A stretch of DNA of 64,000 nucleotides from the NCBI RefSeq assembly GCF_905475345.1, contig NC_066602.1:2697314-2761313 (forward strand), written 5' to 3'. How positions within the stretch are numbered: the stretch's first letter is position 1; each line of letters begins with the position of its first letter. The position numbers and the translations under genes are program-made. This document shows positions 33,262 through 44,630 of the stretch, piece after piece. The notes below the pieces were generated by a model. It saw nothing but the letters and a program-made list of their open reading frames with translations. It made no database searches and was not told the DNA's origin. Source of the stretch: Vespula vulgaris (taxonomy: Eukaryota > Arthropoda > Insecta > Hymenoptera > Vespidae).

Positions 33262-33310
33262 GAAGAAGAAGGAGGAGGTAAAGGAGGAGGAGGAGGAGGA
33301 GGAGGAGAGA
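33129..33310. repeat. Compound (GA)n(GAC)15(GGA)n
   Basis: GA-rich start, then about 15 GAC units at 33217-33262, a GAA link and GGA units at 33284-33306. Reads as poly-Asp then Glu/Gly on the plus strand. Confidence 0.97.
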
Positions 33311-34088
33311 AAGAGTCGAAGGAGAGAGAATGGATCTATACGCGCGGTCCTCTGAATACCGCACAGTTTCCCCTTGTTGAACGAGAGGACGACGGAGAGA
33401 CGACGATGGAGATGACGGCGAGGACGCTCACGAAAGGCTTCGATGACGTATGGTTCGCAGAAGTGGGAGGAATAAAGAAAGACTCCTTTAAGGGAGGAAA
33501 GATCGTACCTGAGGCCTGTCTTCTTCCTCCGTCGTCGTCGTAGTCATAGTCGTCATTGGGATTAAAAAAGGTGTCATTGTACTTCGAGAAGAAACGAAAA
33601 GATCATTTGGGACTATACGATTCCGAGGATTTTCCCTTTCTCTTTTTTTCTTTGTATTCTTTTTATTTATTTATACGTTTCTTATTTATCTATCGATCGA
33701 TACAACATCATCGTACTCGATAAATATTTCGTACGACTCTGACGTCGGATACTCAAGATCGAATAATTACGATTTATTTTAGAGAATGATCTATCGGAGA
33801 TTGGTTGTGAAAATTCTTACAAATTCTTATCGGCGCATCGAATAAAATTTGTTTCGATCGTTAAATGAAATGACGGGGTATGAGAGAAATAAAGAAAAGG
33901 GAGCATGTATCGCTTCTATGAAATTTAGGTGGTTAAACCTATCTATAGAGAGAACTTGGTCTTGGAAGCTTGGCGAGCAGCCACCATTATGCAGATGATA
34001 ATTAGAATGCGTTGGCGCGTGTCTCAATATATCTACACGGTGTTATACTTTGGTGTAGGACTATACGACGCTGTACCCTTCCCGATTT

Positions 34089-34181
34089 CGTCGTAGTCGT
34101 AGTCGTCGTAGTCGTCGTAGTCGTCGTAGTCGTCGTAGTCGTCTTCATCGTCTTCATCTTCGTCGTCGCGACGCTAGGAAG
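34089..34181. repeat. 9-mer (GTCGTCGTA)n array
   Basis: About five 9-bp units to 34140, then TCTTCATCG-type units to 34181. TAG interruptions recur every third triplet. Confidence 0.94.
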
Positions 34182-34447
34182 AGATAGATCCTCCAGTCTG
34201 TATAGTTTCCGTCTGTATATAACGCGACTACCGGACTTCTCGGCGTTTACTTCGTCGATGTACACCGAATTCCAGACGATTCCAGCTTTCGAATAAATTA
34301 ACTGACTCACTGAGCGTGCTTTACAGAAGGGAAACAGATGCTCTGTCGACGATCTTGAACGGTACTCAAATTATTGGGAGTAAGGAACGAGCGATGGTTA
34401 AGATAAATCTTTGCTTATAGAATTTATCGATCTAATCGAATTAGAAA

Positions 34448-34471
34448 TCTCTCTCTCTCTCTCTCTCTCTC
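34448..34471. repeat. (TC)n microsatellite
   Basis: Pure 24-nt run. Confidence 0.96.
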
Positions 34472-34844
34472 GCTCTATGTGTGCCTGTCTTCTCTACATA
34501 CATTAGATAATATTCTTTAAATTTCTCATGTATATACATACATTGAATAATATTATTAAAATTTTTCTTTTATTAATATAGTATATTAATTTTTCGAAAT
34601 TGATAACGAGTAAGTCTTAGCGGGATTTTGCAAGAAAGGTAAAAAGGGTAGAAGAGATAGTGAAGACCAATGCCTTCGACAGAAGCATCGCGTGACGAGT
34701 TTGGCAAAGAGCGTAGTAGTATTCGCTTTGAAGAGAGAACGAATTGATTCAGGAAAGCGTTGAAACTCGGTCTGATTACCCGGACGAACGGGCTGGCTTT
34801 ACTCGTTTCGCGTATGTGCTTGCTTCTCTTCTCGTATAAAGCTA

Positions 34845-34854
<10 letters not shown>

Positions 34855-34899
<45 letters not shown>
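34855..34899. repeat. (AG)n microsatellite
   Basis: Pure 45-nt run, shortly followed by an isolated donor-like ACGGTAAGT at about 34927. Confidence 0.98.
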
Positions 34900-34902
<3 letters not shown>

Positions 34903-35550
34903 AGAGCAGATCCCAACCGTAATTCGCACGGTAAGTTTTAATATCGAGTTTCGGTATCGAATGCCATGCCAGAAGAAGTGCGTTTGTTCGTTGGAAAAAG
35001 GAGAAGAGGATGGAGGTTCTTACAAGTAGGAAGACTCGGCTTCGAATCGCTCAGAAAATGAGAGTAAAGGAAAGAGAAAGAGAGAAAGAGAAAGAGATAG
35101 ATAGATAGATCGAGAGAGTCGCGATATCTTGTTTCTTTAATAAACGGAAACGGAACGTAATCGTATTATTTGTTTCTACCTTTAAGAATTTTACCCCTCG
35201 GCTTAATACCCTTCTCAGCGATAAGAGAAAGAGAGGGGAAGAGCAAGTAGAAGGAAGAGAAAGATCGAGACAGGCGTAAGGATCTTTCGAGCGGTTTGAA
35301 CGTTGTCGGTGAAAAGAAGAAGAGGAAGAAGAAGAAGAAGGAGTAGAAGGGGGTAGAGGGGTAAAGGAAGAAGGATTCGAAGAGGATGTAGAGAATGGAA
35401 AGAATATTTAAGAAGGGTATTAAGATCCCTCTCTTCTTCTTCCCCTTGCCATTCTATCCGTGTATGGATGAGAAAGTATTAACGTTGTACATAATTTGCG
35501 AGTACCCCAAATGAGTTTTGAAATATAGAAAATATTTTATCTTATTGCTC

Positions 35551-35554
<4 letters not shown>

Positions 35555-35589
<35 letters not shown>

Positions 35590-35600
35590 CGCGCGCGTTT
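35555..35600. repeat. (TC)n + alternating CGCG tail
   Basis: Pure 32-nt TC run followed by GCACGCGCGCG. Confidence 0.96.
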
Positions 35601-36292
35601 AGATAAGACGTGTCCCAGATGTACGATGAAGTGAAATTTGAAAATGGATTTGTTTGTGCGTTCGTCTGTTGCAGAGATGGAAGAAAAAAAGAAAGGTACA
35701 TAATCGTCGGAAGCAGGAAGAAAAGGAAGGAAGAAAAGAAGAAGAAGGAGTCGCGGCTTACGGTGAAGCATAAAGCCCAGGACTAATTCCACGAGTCGTT
35801 CCCGCTGCGATATTCTTATCGAGAATAGCCGCGAGAACGTTTCGCGATCGTTGAATGGCTCACCGCGGTGCATAGAAGTCAGGTGTCGAGGCGGGGATCC
35901 GAAGAGAAACGCATTAACAGGTGCTGTGCTCCGGGTAATAGCCGATGTATCATTGCCACGGTAGGTCGAGAACGCTCGATAGCTTCTCCTCGAGAAGAGA
36001 ACTCGCATAACCTATGATGGAAAGGAAACATGTGTTTCCTATTGGAATTCTTTTGGACGGTTCTTCTTTCGTTTGATCGATATTTCTTTGAGAATCGTCA
36101 GTTGGTCGATGAATCGTTTCTTATCTCAATCAGGTATACGTGTTTATATGTATGCATATACGCGTATATATATTCTTCCTCTTTTCGAACACTATATCTA
36201 TTTAAATCTATCTCTTTTCTCTTTTTCTCATTTTCCTATTGATTTTTATATATTTTCTTCGAAGAGTATATATTTTATTATACATTTTCTTT

Positions 36293-36312
36293 TTATATAT
36301 ATATATATATAT
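36293..36312. repeat. (TA)n microsatellite
   Basis: About ten TA units in a T-rich neighbourhood. Confidence 0.94.
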
Positions 36313-36689
36313 GCTTCGTCTTTTCGAATACTACGTCCATTTAAATCTATAGCTTTTCTCTCTTTCCCATTTTCCTAGAAATTTGTATCAATTATCATAC
36401 GATTTTATCGATAAGATAAATAAGACGGAGTATATATTTTCTTTGTCTCTCACAGACGATATCGAACGTACTTTAAGCGTTCTACCCTTCCAACCGCACG
36501 AGAGGGAAACCCATAAAGCATTTGACCACGAACGAGGGTGACAGGCACGAGAACGTGGCGGAGAAACTCGCGGCGATGTTTCATCGAGCTTCCGAGCAAA
36601 ACTTACTTCTACGTTACACGTAGTCGGATCTTCGCGAGTCGGCTACCAGTGAAAGGAAAGGAGGAGAGAAGGTAAGGAGAGGGAGACCA

Positions 36690-36830
36690 AATCAAGTTCG
36701 GTTAACGATTACAAATTGGGTTGCCCGATCGGGGACCTATTCCCGGATTAATAGTGCGATAAATAATCGAAAGCTGATTACCGGGAGCAAGGCAACTTGT
36801 ACATTGCTGGAAGAAGTATCAACGTGAAAG
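36690..36830. promoter_or_regulatory. Candidate regulatory block
   Basis: Repeat-free with GGTTAACGATTACAAATTGG, CCCGGATTAATAGTGCG, GATAAATAATCG and GCTGATTACCGGG. It contains GGATTA and GATTAC K50-type cores as well as TAAT cores. No coding signal. Confidence 0.22.
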
Positions 36831-37139
36831 GGAAAGGAGTTGAGAACGAGAAAGAAAGAGACAGAGAGATAGAGATGTGAGAAAAAAATTATTCAAAGAC
36901 AAAATCTCTTTTCTGTTCGCACTTAAGATTATCCGTACAAAACGTGTAAGAAGTAGAATCTCAAATAAGATAAGGTCGATCGGAAAACGTGATACGTGAC
37001 GAATAACGCGAGACGATCGTTTCGTTCGAAGAATAATAGACGCGTAATAACTTGAGATTCGACGATTACGATGGGTCAGAAACGTTCGTTTATTCTTCTC
37101 GTTTCGGAGTAAAATCTCTTTTTCAAGAAATTGTATCGG

Positions 37140-37320
37140 CGCGTCGCAATGTAGAATCTCCTTTAAGGTGTCATCCTTCGCGACTGGCGATAGGCCGTGG
37201 CTGGTTTTAAGTTATACCCACGTGGAACGTAAACCCGTAAACGTGCGCTCGCGGCCAACATATTACGCGCATTAATTCCCGGCGCTTGACGTGAAAGGCG
37301 ATTCGTAATACGCGAGCAAA
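37140..37320. promoter_or_regulatory. Candidate regulatory block
   Basis: Complex sequence with CCACGTGG (a perfect E-box palindrome, about 37219-37226), two ACGTAAAC/CCGTAAAC words, CGCGCATTAATTCCCGG and TTCGTAATACGCG. It is bounded on the right by a GA array and a TCG array. Function inferred. Confidence 0.22.
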
Positions 37321-37403
37321 AGCAGAGAGAGAGAGAGAGAGGGTGAGAAGAAGAGCAGAGTAGGACAGGAGGAAGAGAGGGAAAGAGAAGACACGTGAAC
37401 TGC

Positions 37404-37426
37404 CGTCGTCGTCGTCGTCGTCGTCG
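37404..37426. repeat. (CGT)n array
   Basis: Nearly eight perfect units. Confidence 0.95.
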
Positions 37427-39710
37427 AGGAAAGAGGAACAGAGAGGAATATGACGGTAGTTGATTCTCTCTTTCACCATCTTCTTCCTATCTCCGTCTCA
37501 CAATCCTATAACAAGATCGGTAGGTCCACGTCCGATAGGTGCATACAGGTCTGAGGATTTCTCGGTAATTATAAACTTAGATTCCAGTAAATATTCCCGT
37601 CAACCTGGGACGGCGCTAATTTATGAGATCAAGAGGAACGGTGTATTTTCGAATGAGATAGTCTCGAACGATCGCGAATACGGCTTCTGTCCTTACAGTT
37701 TTAGAAAATTAGTTAATCGTCGTTATATTATTAAGCAAATTGACGAAGAATCGTCGAATTTTTTTTTCTTTTCTTTTCTTTTTTTTTCTTTATTTTTTTA
37801 ACGATCGTAATCGTAAAAAAAGATTATAGGTAAAAGTAAGCAAGGATCCAACCGATAAGTTTTCAAACACGTACTTACAACAAACAATCGTATCGACCAT
37901 GGCAATTCGATTAGCACCCTGGCGTTTATTCGAATGCGACATTATATCGGCGTAGCGTAACTCGAATCGAAATTAAAGTCGAATACACGAGAAGGAAAAA
38001 CTAGCAAAGGTGATTTGTCGATTCGTTTTGGCGTCCGCGGTGGTCGCGCTTGATGGACCACCCGTCGTCCATCGTTACGATCGCTACCAAGGACGTTGGA
38101 AAGGGAATCACCGGTTAGTAAGACCCTTCGAGGAATCCGTTGAGTAGATCGAGAGGTAGAGAGAATGAAGAAGACGATTCGTTTGGGGTTGGATAATTTC
38201 GGCGAACTTGATAGCGTTCGTTATTTCTCTTACGATCAATCTTATCTCTATCTTGTTTCTTTCATACGAAGATTATGGACCTATTGATCGACGTAATCAA
38301 AATTGCTTTCTTTTTCCTTTCTCTTCTTTTTTTCTTTCTACAAGAAAATTCTACCTTCGAGTAACATATACGTACGTAAAATATTATACGACGTTACGTA
38401 AATTCAACTTTACGAATGAATTAATTCGCTCATTAATAACTTTTATTAATTCGATGAGATAACATATAAATTTGATTTTACAACATTAATATCGGAAAAG
38501 GATACTATTATAGAATATTTTAATTTTCAAGGAAGGATCGCTTTAATCGTTTAAGATCGCGAATAAATACGATTCAGAGAGAATCGGAACGAAGGGACGA
38601 AGAAAGGGACAAAGAGTATAGAAGCTATACTCGCCGACCGATTTAAACAAAGACGTCCGCCGTCTCGTTCGTAGAGACGTGACGGTGGCACCCGAATGGC
38701 TCGTTGCCGGGTCCCGCGCGAACGGTCCCGTTGTAATACCGTAGAATTAATCTATGCCCGCGATGGTAATAATAAGGAAATGTTTCAATCTCGATGATGT
38801 ATGATGCATCGTGCTTCGTGCGTTCACGGTAGGAAAAGGGTCTCCCTTGTTCCGCACAACGACGCTTGTCGTTGAGGAACGATCAATCTCGTCAAGGAGT
38901 CGACCATTGGGGTCGGGGGATTCTTGCTTGATGAGACGTAGTCCAACGAACGACAAGTCGACGTCGTGTGAGACAATGAAATCCATTTTGCTTAGATAAC
39001 CGGCGAACGGATAGGTCTAATGGATAAAAATATATTTTGAGAATTTTGATCCTGTTTTATTTTCAATTTTTTCTCCTCCTTTTTTTCTCTTTTTGTTTTC
39101 TTTGTCCCTTTTTAAGGAATACTTACCTTTTTTATCGTGCAGTAGAATCATTATTTCTTAACAAAGAGGAAGGTCACATTTATCAAACAAAAATCGTATT
39201 AGATATAGAGAAATAAAAAATAGGATATTCTTCGAGGAACTCGAAGCAAGTCAAATGGTCGAGTTGATTCCTGATTTATCCGGATAACACAGGAGACGTG
39301 ATCCCTTCGTTCGAATCCCCTCTCAGCGTGCCGACAACGGTCTTACCCCCTGTAGTTCCGACGTTTCACGTCGACTTTGATAACCCTACGATAGTTGCTT
39401 TTCGCTCGTTGGAAAGGAGGAGAGAGAGAGAGAAAGAGAGAGAGTCGGAGAGACAGAGAGAAGGTTGGGGTGGTGGTACGGCGGTTTATCTTCGATTACG
39501 GTACGTCTTGGCGCTGGTTTCTTGGCCCTGGATTTATGGCGAGCGATTTGTCGGTAGCGCCAGATTAGAATTAGTTTGCGGAGTCTCGTGGCCGCGTTTG
39601 TTCGGGATCCGACACTGTCTCAGGGGCCCGTGCTGCGAGATCGAGATATCGAAATCTCTTCGTACGTCGAGAAACGTTACTTCCTTCTCACTCCAAACTC
39701 TCTATGCGAA

Positions 39711-39738
39711 TCTCTCTCTCTCTCTCTCTCTCTCTCTC
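39711..39738. repeat. (TC)n microsatellite
   Basis: Pure 28-nt run. Confidence 0.96.
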
Positions 39739-40263
39739 CAAGTATTTGCTTTCTACCAATTAATCGCGATGCCACGTGTAACGAAGAACGATCGTTTGAT
39801 ATCATTCAACCCCGTCGCGAATCGAACAAAGAATCGAGAATATGTATTTAAGTGGATATTTCATTAAATGTCCTTTGTAAATTCCATATAAGAAGCGATC
39901 GGATTACAAAGAGAAGAAACCGTAAACGCATTGCAGGGGTTTGGCTTTCGTATACTTGGGTAGTTTGCACCCTTTCGAGCGAGCAATATTAATATCTCTA
40001 ATCATTCACCAACCCCTTTTGGCAAACCCTTATCAAGGGGTCCGCCATAGGTATCGCTTGATGCGTGTTATTCAGATTTATCCCATTTGCCTTTGAGAAA
40101 CGTATTTATCCGTAAAGGACGAACTCGAGTACCATTTTGACGGACATTCGATAACAATATAGTTATATCTTTTTTCCCCCTCTCCGAGATAATTCTCTAT
40201 TACAATAGATACGTACATATCAACAAGGTATAAGCTCTTTGGAATTTCAATTTTCGTGGAACT

Positions 40264-40289
40264 CGTACGTACGTATGTACGTACGTACG
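40264..40289. repeat. (CGTA)n alternating tract
   Basis: About six units with one TATG interruption; self-complementary and strictly alternating. Confidence 0.93.
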
Positions 40290-40579
40290 ACATCATTTAT
40301 CAGTCTGCTTTATTTTAAACGATCGTCGTATAACATTAACGGCATTACCAGTTTTCCTCGCGTACCCAGTGGAGATAAGGCTCTCTCTCTCTCTCTTTCT
40401 GTGTGTGTGTCGACTCGAAAGACGAAGGACCATTCGGTGATACGTTTAAGGGAGCGGAAGAGCGATGGACGTATATTAGAGATAGAGAAAACGAGAGGAA
40501 GCGTAGGATGAAAAGACAGAGAGTGGGTGGAGTCGAAAGAGAGAACGAGAGAGGTATAAAGAGAGAGAGAGAGAGAGAA

Positions 40580-40600
40580 GGACGAAGGACGAAGGACGAA
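40580..40600. repeat. (GGACGAA)3 heptamer array
   Basis: Three perfect copies immediately after a GA run (40560-40578). Confidence 0.93.
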
Positions 40601-40614
40601 GGGACGTTCGGCCA

Positions 40615-40790
40615 TTTAGCCCACCCCGCTCACCTTTGGCCAACCTCGTCTGGTTATTAATGAACTCGCTGATAGGAAGTGTCCATCTCTGCTGCGAAGA
40701 ATCGCCTCCCAGAGCAAAGCTGTCACGTATTCGGCTTCTATTTCCCTTAGCTAACGCTCTCTATATGCAAATACGTCCGACCGCTCCCTC
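40615..40790. promoter_or_regulatory. Possible regulatory block
   Basis: Begins CACCTTTGGCCAACC and GGTTATTAATGAAC, and carries the POU octamer ATGCAAAT at 40765-40772. Repeat-free between a GGACGAA minisatellite and a large TC array. Confidence 0.17.
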
Positions 40791-40849
40791 CGCGTGTCCT
40801 CCTTCCGCGCGTTCTATCGTTCCTTTACGTTCGTATAGAACTGTGTGCG

Positions 40850-40854
40850 GTCTT

Positions 40855-40907
<53 letters not shown>

Positions 40908-40960
40908 GTCTGTCTTTCTCTATGTCTCTGTGTCTCTGTCTCTGTCTCTTTTTCTCTGGA
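40850..40960. repeat. (TC)n with CTGTCT variants
   Basis: Pure runs of 23 and 25 nt, then CTGTCT and CTGTGT units; about 110 nt in all. Confidence 0.96.
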
Positions 40961-41637
40961 TATATGTGTATGCTCTTGGTGTGTTAGAACGTACATTCGC
41001 TAGTCCGCACGCGTGTTCGTACAATCGCGCGAGTATTTTATGTAACACGTGCGCGTTCTAGAGAGCTGCCTCTCTTATAAATAGCGACTTTGATATCCAG
41101 TCGCGCCTTCGCCGAGGGGTGCGTGAACTACCCTTTTGCAAAATTCTCCCGCAGGATAGGGAGAAAAAGGAGAACGATGGTAGTAGAGAGAATTTCACGT
41201 TAGGTATACGAGGAACGCATTAAAGATTTAAAAGGGCGCTCGTTGATTCTAGTTGTTCGATTCGATAGATTTATATCTTTTATATTAAATTATCTTTCAT
41301 GTATACATATTTACATACATACAAATATATGTATATATATGTACGTCGTTTTAATAATTTTTGAGAAAGTTTAAAGAGATCGATTAATCTTGTTTTATAT
41401 CTACTCGGTCGAAAGTAAAACAATATTTATTTATTTCGATTTGGTTGAGCGGAAGTTTGAAAAGACGCAGACGTCGGAAAAGGGAAACACCATAGGCCCA
41501 TAACGGAAGTGCAGGTACACAGTCGTAAGTAAGAATGATATCGAGGCGAAGGCGGCAGCTGGGCTGCGCGGTGCGCGCACCTGTCGAGCTGCACAATAAA
41601 CGGAAAGAACGTGGAACAGATAATCGTTTCTTCTCTC

Positions 41638-41657
41638 TTTCTCTCTCTCTCTCTCTT
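41638..41657. repeat. (TC)n microsatellite
   Basis: Pure about 20 nt, within a T/C-rich 40-nt tract. Confidence 0.94.
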
Positions 41658-41889
41658 TATTTTTCTTCTTTCATGCAAGTGTCCATTATAAACCACATCC
41701 AAAAATTCCTGGCTTTCAATTATTCCAACAGAACATTATCCGTTGGATGTTCTATAAAAGAAATTATGTGAGTTTGTAAATTTTTATGAAATTTTCCTTC
41801 GAGAGATCAACCAAGAAATCATACGCGCTAACACGAGAGAGAGAGAGAGAGAGAGACAAACAAAATAGAGAAAACAACAATCAGGAGAG

Positions 41890-42060
41890 TTCACCTTTTA
41901 GATTTTGGTGGTTCTATTAGAGTCGCCATAAGTCACAATTAGGTCAGACTTTCTGGTGTACCGGGGTGTGCCTGGGTCTCTTTGGACATACGTAGGTGTA
42001 ACTTCGCGAAAGACGTTGACCAAAATGGAAGGGTGGTGGGAGGGTTAGGGGCTAATGCTT
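41890..42060. promoter_or_regulatory. Possible regulatory block
   Basis: Repeat-free DNA with GTCACAATTAGGTCAG, a GGTGTACCGGGGTGTGCC stretch and GACGTTGACCAAAATGG. It precedes a GGTGG-rich purine stretch and a (GAC)n(GAA)n array. No frame of interest; weak call. Confidence 0.12.
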
Positions 42061-42080
42061 GACGGTAGAGAAAGGGGTGG

Positions 42081-42117
42081 GACGACGACGACGACGATGA
42101 AGAAGAAGAAGAAGAAG
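42081..42117. repeat. (GAC)n(GAA)n compound
   Basis: About five GAC, one GAT and six GAA units. Confidence 0.95.
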
Positions 42118-42303
42118 TAGAAGAGGAAGAGCAGAAAAGGCATCCTGGTCTATACTGATTTAAACGAGCAGTCTAATTCGAGATTTTCACGAGACACCTA
42201 CACCTAGGACCGTCTATAACGCATAAACGATTACCACTTAGGTTCCTTTGTTGTTACGTTGCCACGTTTCGTTTCTTTTCTTTTGCACACACGTACACAC
42301 ACA

Positions 42304-42308
<5 letters not shown>

Positions 42309-42337
<29 letters not shown>
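42309..42337. repeat. (TC)n microsatellite
   Basis: Pure 29-nt run. Confidence 0.96.
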
Positions 42338-42339
<2 letters not shown>

Positions 42340-42574
42340 TGCTTCTCTTCCTTCTCTTGATCACTCCCACCCCGTAGAAAGATACTCCTTTGTCCGCCTC
42401 GAATCGTTTACGACCGTAAGATTTATCGTTCGAGAACGTCGTCTTGGCGCACGGTCACCAGACTCGGAATCATCATTAAAGATCGATAATTCACGCGTGT
42501 TACGGTTAGTCCGGTTCCTCGATAAACAACGATCCGAGAGTGAGGTTTTTGGGTTCTTGATGTAAATCAACGTA

Positions 42575-42584
42575 GACGAGGACA

Positions 42585-42621
<37 letters not shown>

Positions 42622-42637
42622 CAACGACGACGACGAT
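42575..42637. repeat. (GAC)n array
   Basis: About 21 triplets, mostly GAC, with AAC and GAT interruptions. Confidence 0.95.
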
Positions 42638-43324
42638 GGCGTCGACTTGTTAGAACGGCCAAGATATTCGAAGTAACGAGACTATGTCGTAATATTATTC
42701 ACTCTCGAACGATCGTAATCGACATTGTCGTCTTATTGTCACTATATTTTATAGTTTATTAGTCGTTCTTTTATCGTGGAACGATTGGAATCTATATTAT
42801 CTTGAAAGTTTTCACGACGGTGGTAAATCAGTAAGTAGAGTTTCATTCATCGAGCTTTTGATTATCTTTAAGGTCGATTACGATGATGACTTTGAGAGAG
42901 AAGGAAAGAAAAGAAGAAATTTCATTTCGTAAATTAATTTATTAAGTATTTAGATTAAGGAGAGAACGTAAGAGATCGGCCATATTATTTCGGTGAATAC
43001 TTTAGAAAACGTTCTGAGAGCAATACCGTTCTTTATGTATATATACTTTTTTCTTTTCTTTTCTTTTTTTTTTTCTTCTTTTTTCTCTCTTTCGAAAGAC
43101 CATCTTATAAGAAATTACGAGGACTCCCTATCAGCCATTGCGTTCGGCGCAACGTAGTCGCGAAAGAGAAAATATTCGTGGGACGCGAAAAATGGAAGCA
43201 AACGGCGGGTAAGAACGACTCCGGCTGTTTCGTTATCTTTACGAGGGGACGATTCGGTCGGCATCGGCACACGATTGTACGACGTGAGAAGCCAAAAGAA
43301 ACGACGTTCTCGCTTTTAACTCAC

Positions 43325-43369
43325 GGCACGACACTGCACGGCATGGCACGGCACGTCTTGTCCTGTCTT
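43325..43369. repeat. Pentanucleotide array (GGCAC)6-like + (GTCTT)3-like
   Basis: Nine consecutive 5-bp units: GGCAC, GACAC, TGCAC, GGCAT, GGCAC, GGCAC, GTCTT, GTCCT, GTCTT. Confidence 0.85.
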
Positions 43370-43759
43370 GCGAGTAACACGAACTTAGCTTAAGTTTGAG
43401 TGCCAATGAGTATTTCTACATTTCTCTCTTTCTCTGATTCCCCGTAAACTTTTACGACGCCGAGTTATAATTATTTTATTATCGCCGATCGTAAACGATC
43501 AAACACAGTTAAGGTAATAATATGCAGTAAATACCTTTAATGGACAGACCGAGTCGTGCCGAGACGCGTTAAACTGCGATCGCCGTAAACTAGTCGTCGT
43601 TCATCGTCGTTAATCGTCGTACTCCACGACGATCGATCGATTATTTTTCTCGATTAATTTTATTTGCAATTCCTATCGTACACTCCGCCCTTTCTTTGCG
43701 AAAAAAGAAAACTACGATCGTTCTCAAGGCTGTTATCGATAATTTCTTACGAGTAATGG

Positions 43760-43890
43760 ATTCTTTTCTTTTTCTCTTTTTTCTTTTCCTTTTTTTTTTT
43801 TGCTAATGTTTCGTTGTTGCTATGATTCGATCGAGTTTGCGTTATTTTGTTAGTTTTTTTTTTTATTCTTTTTTTCTGTTTTTTTTTAAG
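43760..43890. repeat. T-rich tracts
   Basis: Several T8-T13 runs in TTTCTTTT context, split by GCTAATGTTTCGTTG. Confidence 0.9.
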
Positions 43891-44395
43891 AAGAATAGTA
43901 AACTATGACGAAAAACTCTGGCGCATTATTTGCAATAATAAATTAGATTTGTCGTAAGAGAGAAGTAATATAATGTATCTAACGAGAATGGTAGTATATG
44001 GATAAGGGTGAAATACGTAAGGGAAGGAAGCGTAAGATGGAATGAGCATAATGCCAAACCAACAGAGTTTCTTGTCTCGTCAGTATCTTTGATTAGAGGT
44101 TCTCTCTCTTTCTCTCTCTCTCTCTCTCTGATTTACTTCTAATAAAGTCATTAAATCGTTCGAAGAGAAAAGCAAGGATAAATCTTATACATCGATCGTA
44201 CTTTTCTAACCAAACGAATAAACGAGAGATAGATAAAAAAAGAAAGATAAAAAATAGAAAGATAAAAAGAGAAAGAGAGAGAGAGAGAGAATTTTCATTT
44301 TTATCCGTACGTATCGTTTGGACGTTCGTGCGTTCTCATTTCGTGGATAATTAGTCCGTTCGAAATCGAGGAGTGGGGAAGAGAGAGATAGACAT

Positions 44396-44450
44396 AGAGA
44401 GAGAGAGAGAGAGAGAGAGAAGGATAAAGAGGGAAAGAGAGAGAGAGATA
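44396..44450. repeat. (GA)n microsatellite
   Basis: Pure 25-nt run, then GGATAAAGAGGG and more GA. Confidence 0.95.
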
Positions 44451-44570
44451 CTCTAACTGGCTGGTTCTACGGTTAATAACTTTCCATCTCGAATCGCCGT
44501 TTCCGCAAGTTCCAATACGGCTTCTCATTCTTTTTTTTTCTTCTCTCTCTCTCTCTCTCTCTTTTTTCAG

Positions 44571-44630
44571 GCACTCGCCAATCCGTACCCTCGGAAAAGC
44601 AAATGAAGCTCTTTCGCGAAGTAAAGGAGA
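44571..44630 (+). other. Candidate 60-nt cassette exon (hypothetical)
   Basis: This is one of the best splice-bordered segments in the window. A pyrimidine tract of about 40 nt runs up to CTTTTTTCAG, ending at 44570. The segment is exactly 60 nt and is followed by GTGAGTAG, a full match to the donor core GTGAGT. Sixty nt keeps the reading frame, as cassette exons often do. Two frames are open: one gives TRQSVPSEKQMKLFREVKE, the other HSPIRTLGKANEALSRSKGE; the third has a TGA. The last exon base is A rather than the preferred G. The tract partly consists of a TC microsatellite. No family is recognised. Flanking sequence at 44640-44740 is mixed and non-repetitive, so a regulatory element is an alternative reading. 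Confidence 0.22.

Larger units (their letters stand above)
33311..36689. other. Non-coding stretch, no gene seen
   Basis: Includes TATCGATCGATA (12-bp palindrome, 33691-33702), AT-rich DNA at 34500-34600, a GA/AAG purine patch at 35060-35120 and 35300-35420, and T-rich TA DNA at 36130-36330. Confidence 0.65.
37427..40614. other. Non-coding stretch, no gene seen
   Basis: T-rich tracts at 37755-37800, 38310-38340 and 39060-39120. A repeat-free GC-balanced patch at 38640-38760 resembles the other regulatory blocks. The 189-codon frame at 39298-39867 has no domain and crosses a TC array. Confidence 0.65.
42638..44570. other. Non-coding stretch, no gene seen
   Basis: Mostly AT-leaning sequence with T-rich tracts at 43050-43090 and 43760-43890, the pentamer array at 43325, and TC/GA microsatellites at 44111-44129 and 44272-44290. 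Confidence 0.65.

Noticed and set aside
32708..33364. 218-codon minus-strand open frame with poly-Arg and poly-Leu
   Set aside because: A direct translation of the GAC, GGA, GAAA and GA arrays on the opposite strand.
39300..39325. tRNA B-box-like GTTCGAATCCC
   Set aside because: The flanking bases do not form a T-arm stem and no A box or acceptor stem is seen at the right distance.
39298..39867. 189-codon plus-strand open frame
   Set aside because: No domain, no splice borders, and it passes through GA and TC microsatellites.
41076..41105. TATAAATA promoter-like word
   Set aside because: The nearest initiator-like CCAGTC is only about 23 nt downstream, too close for a normal TATA promoter.
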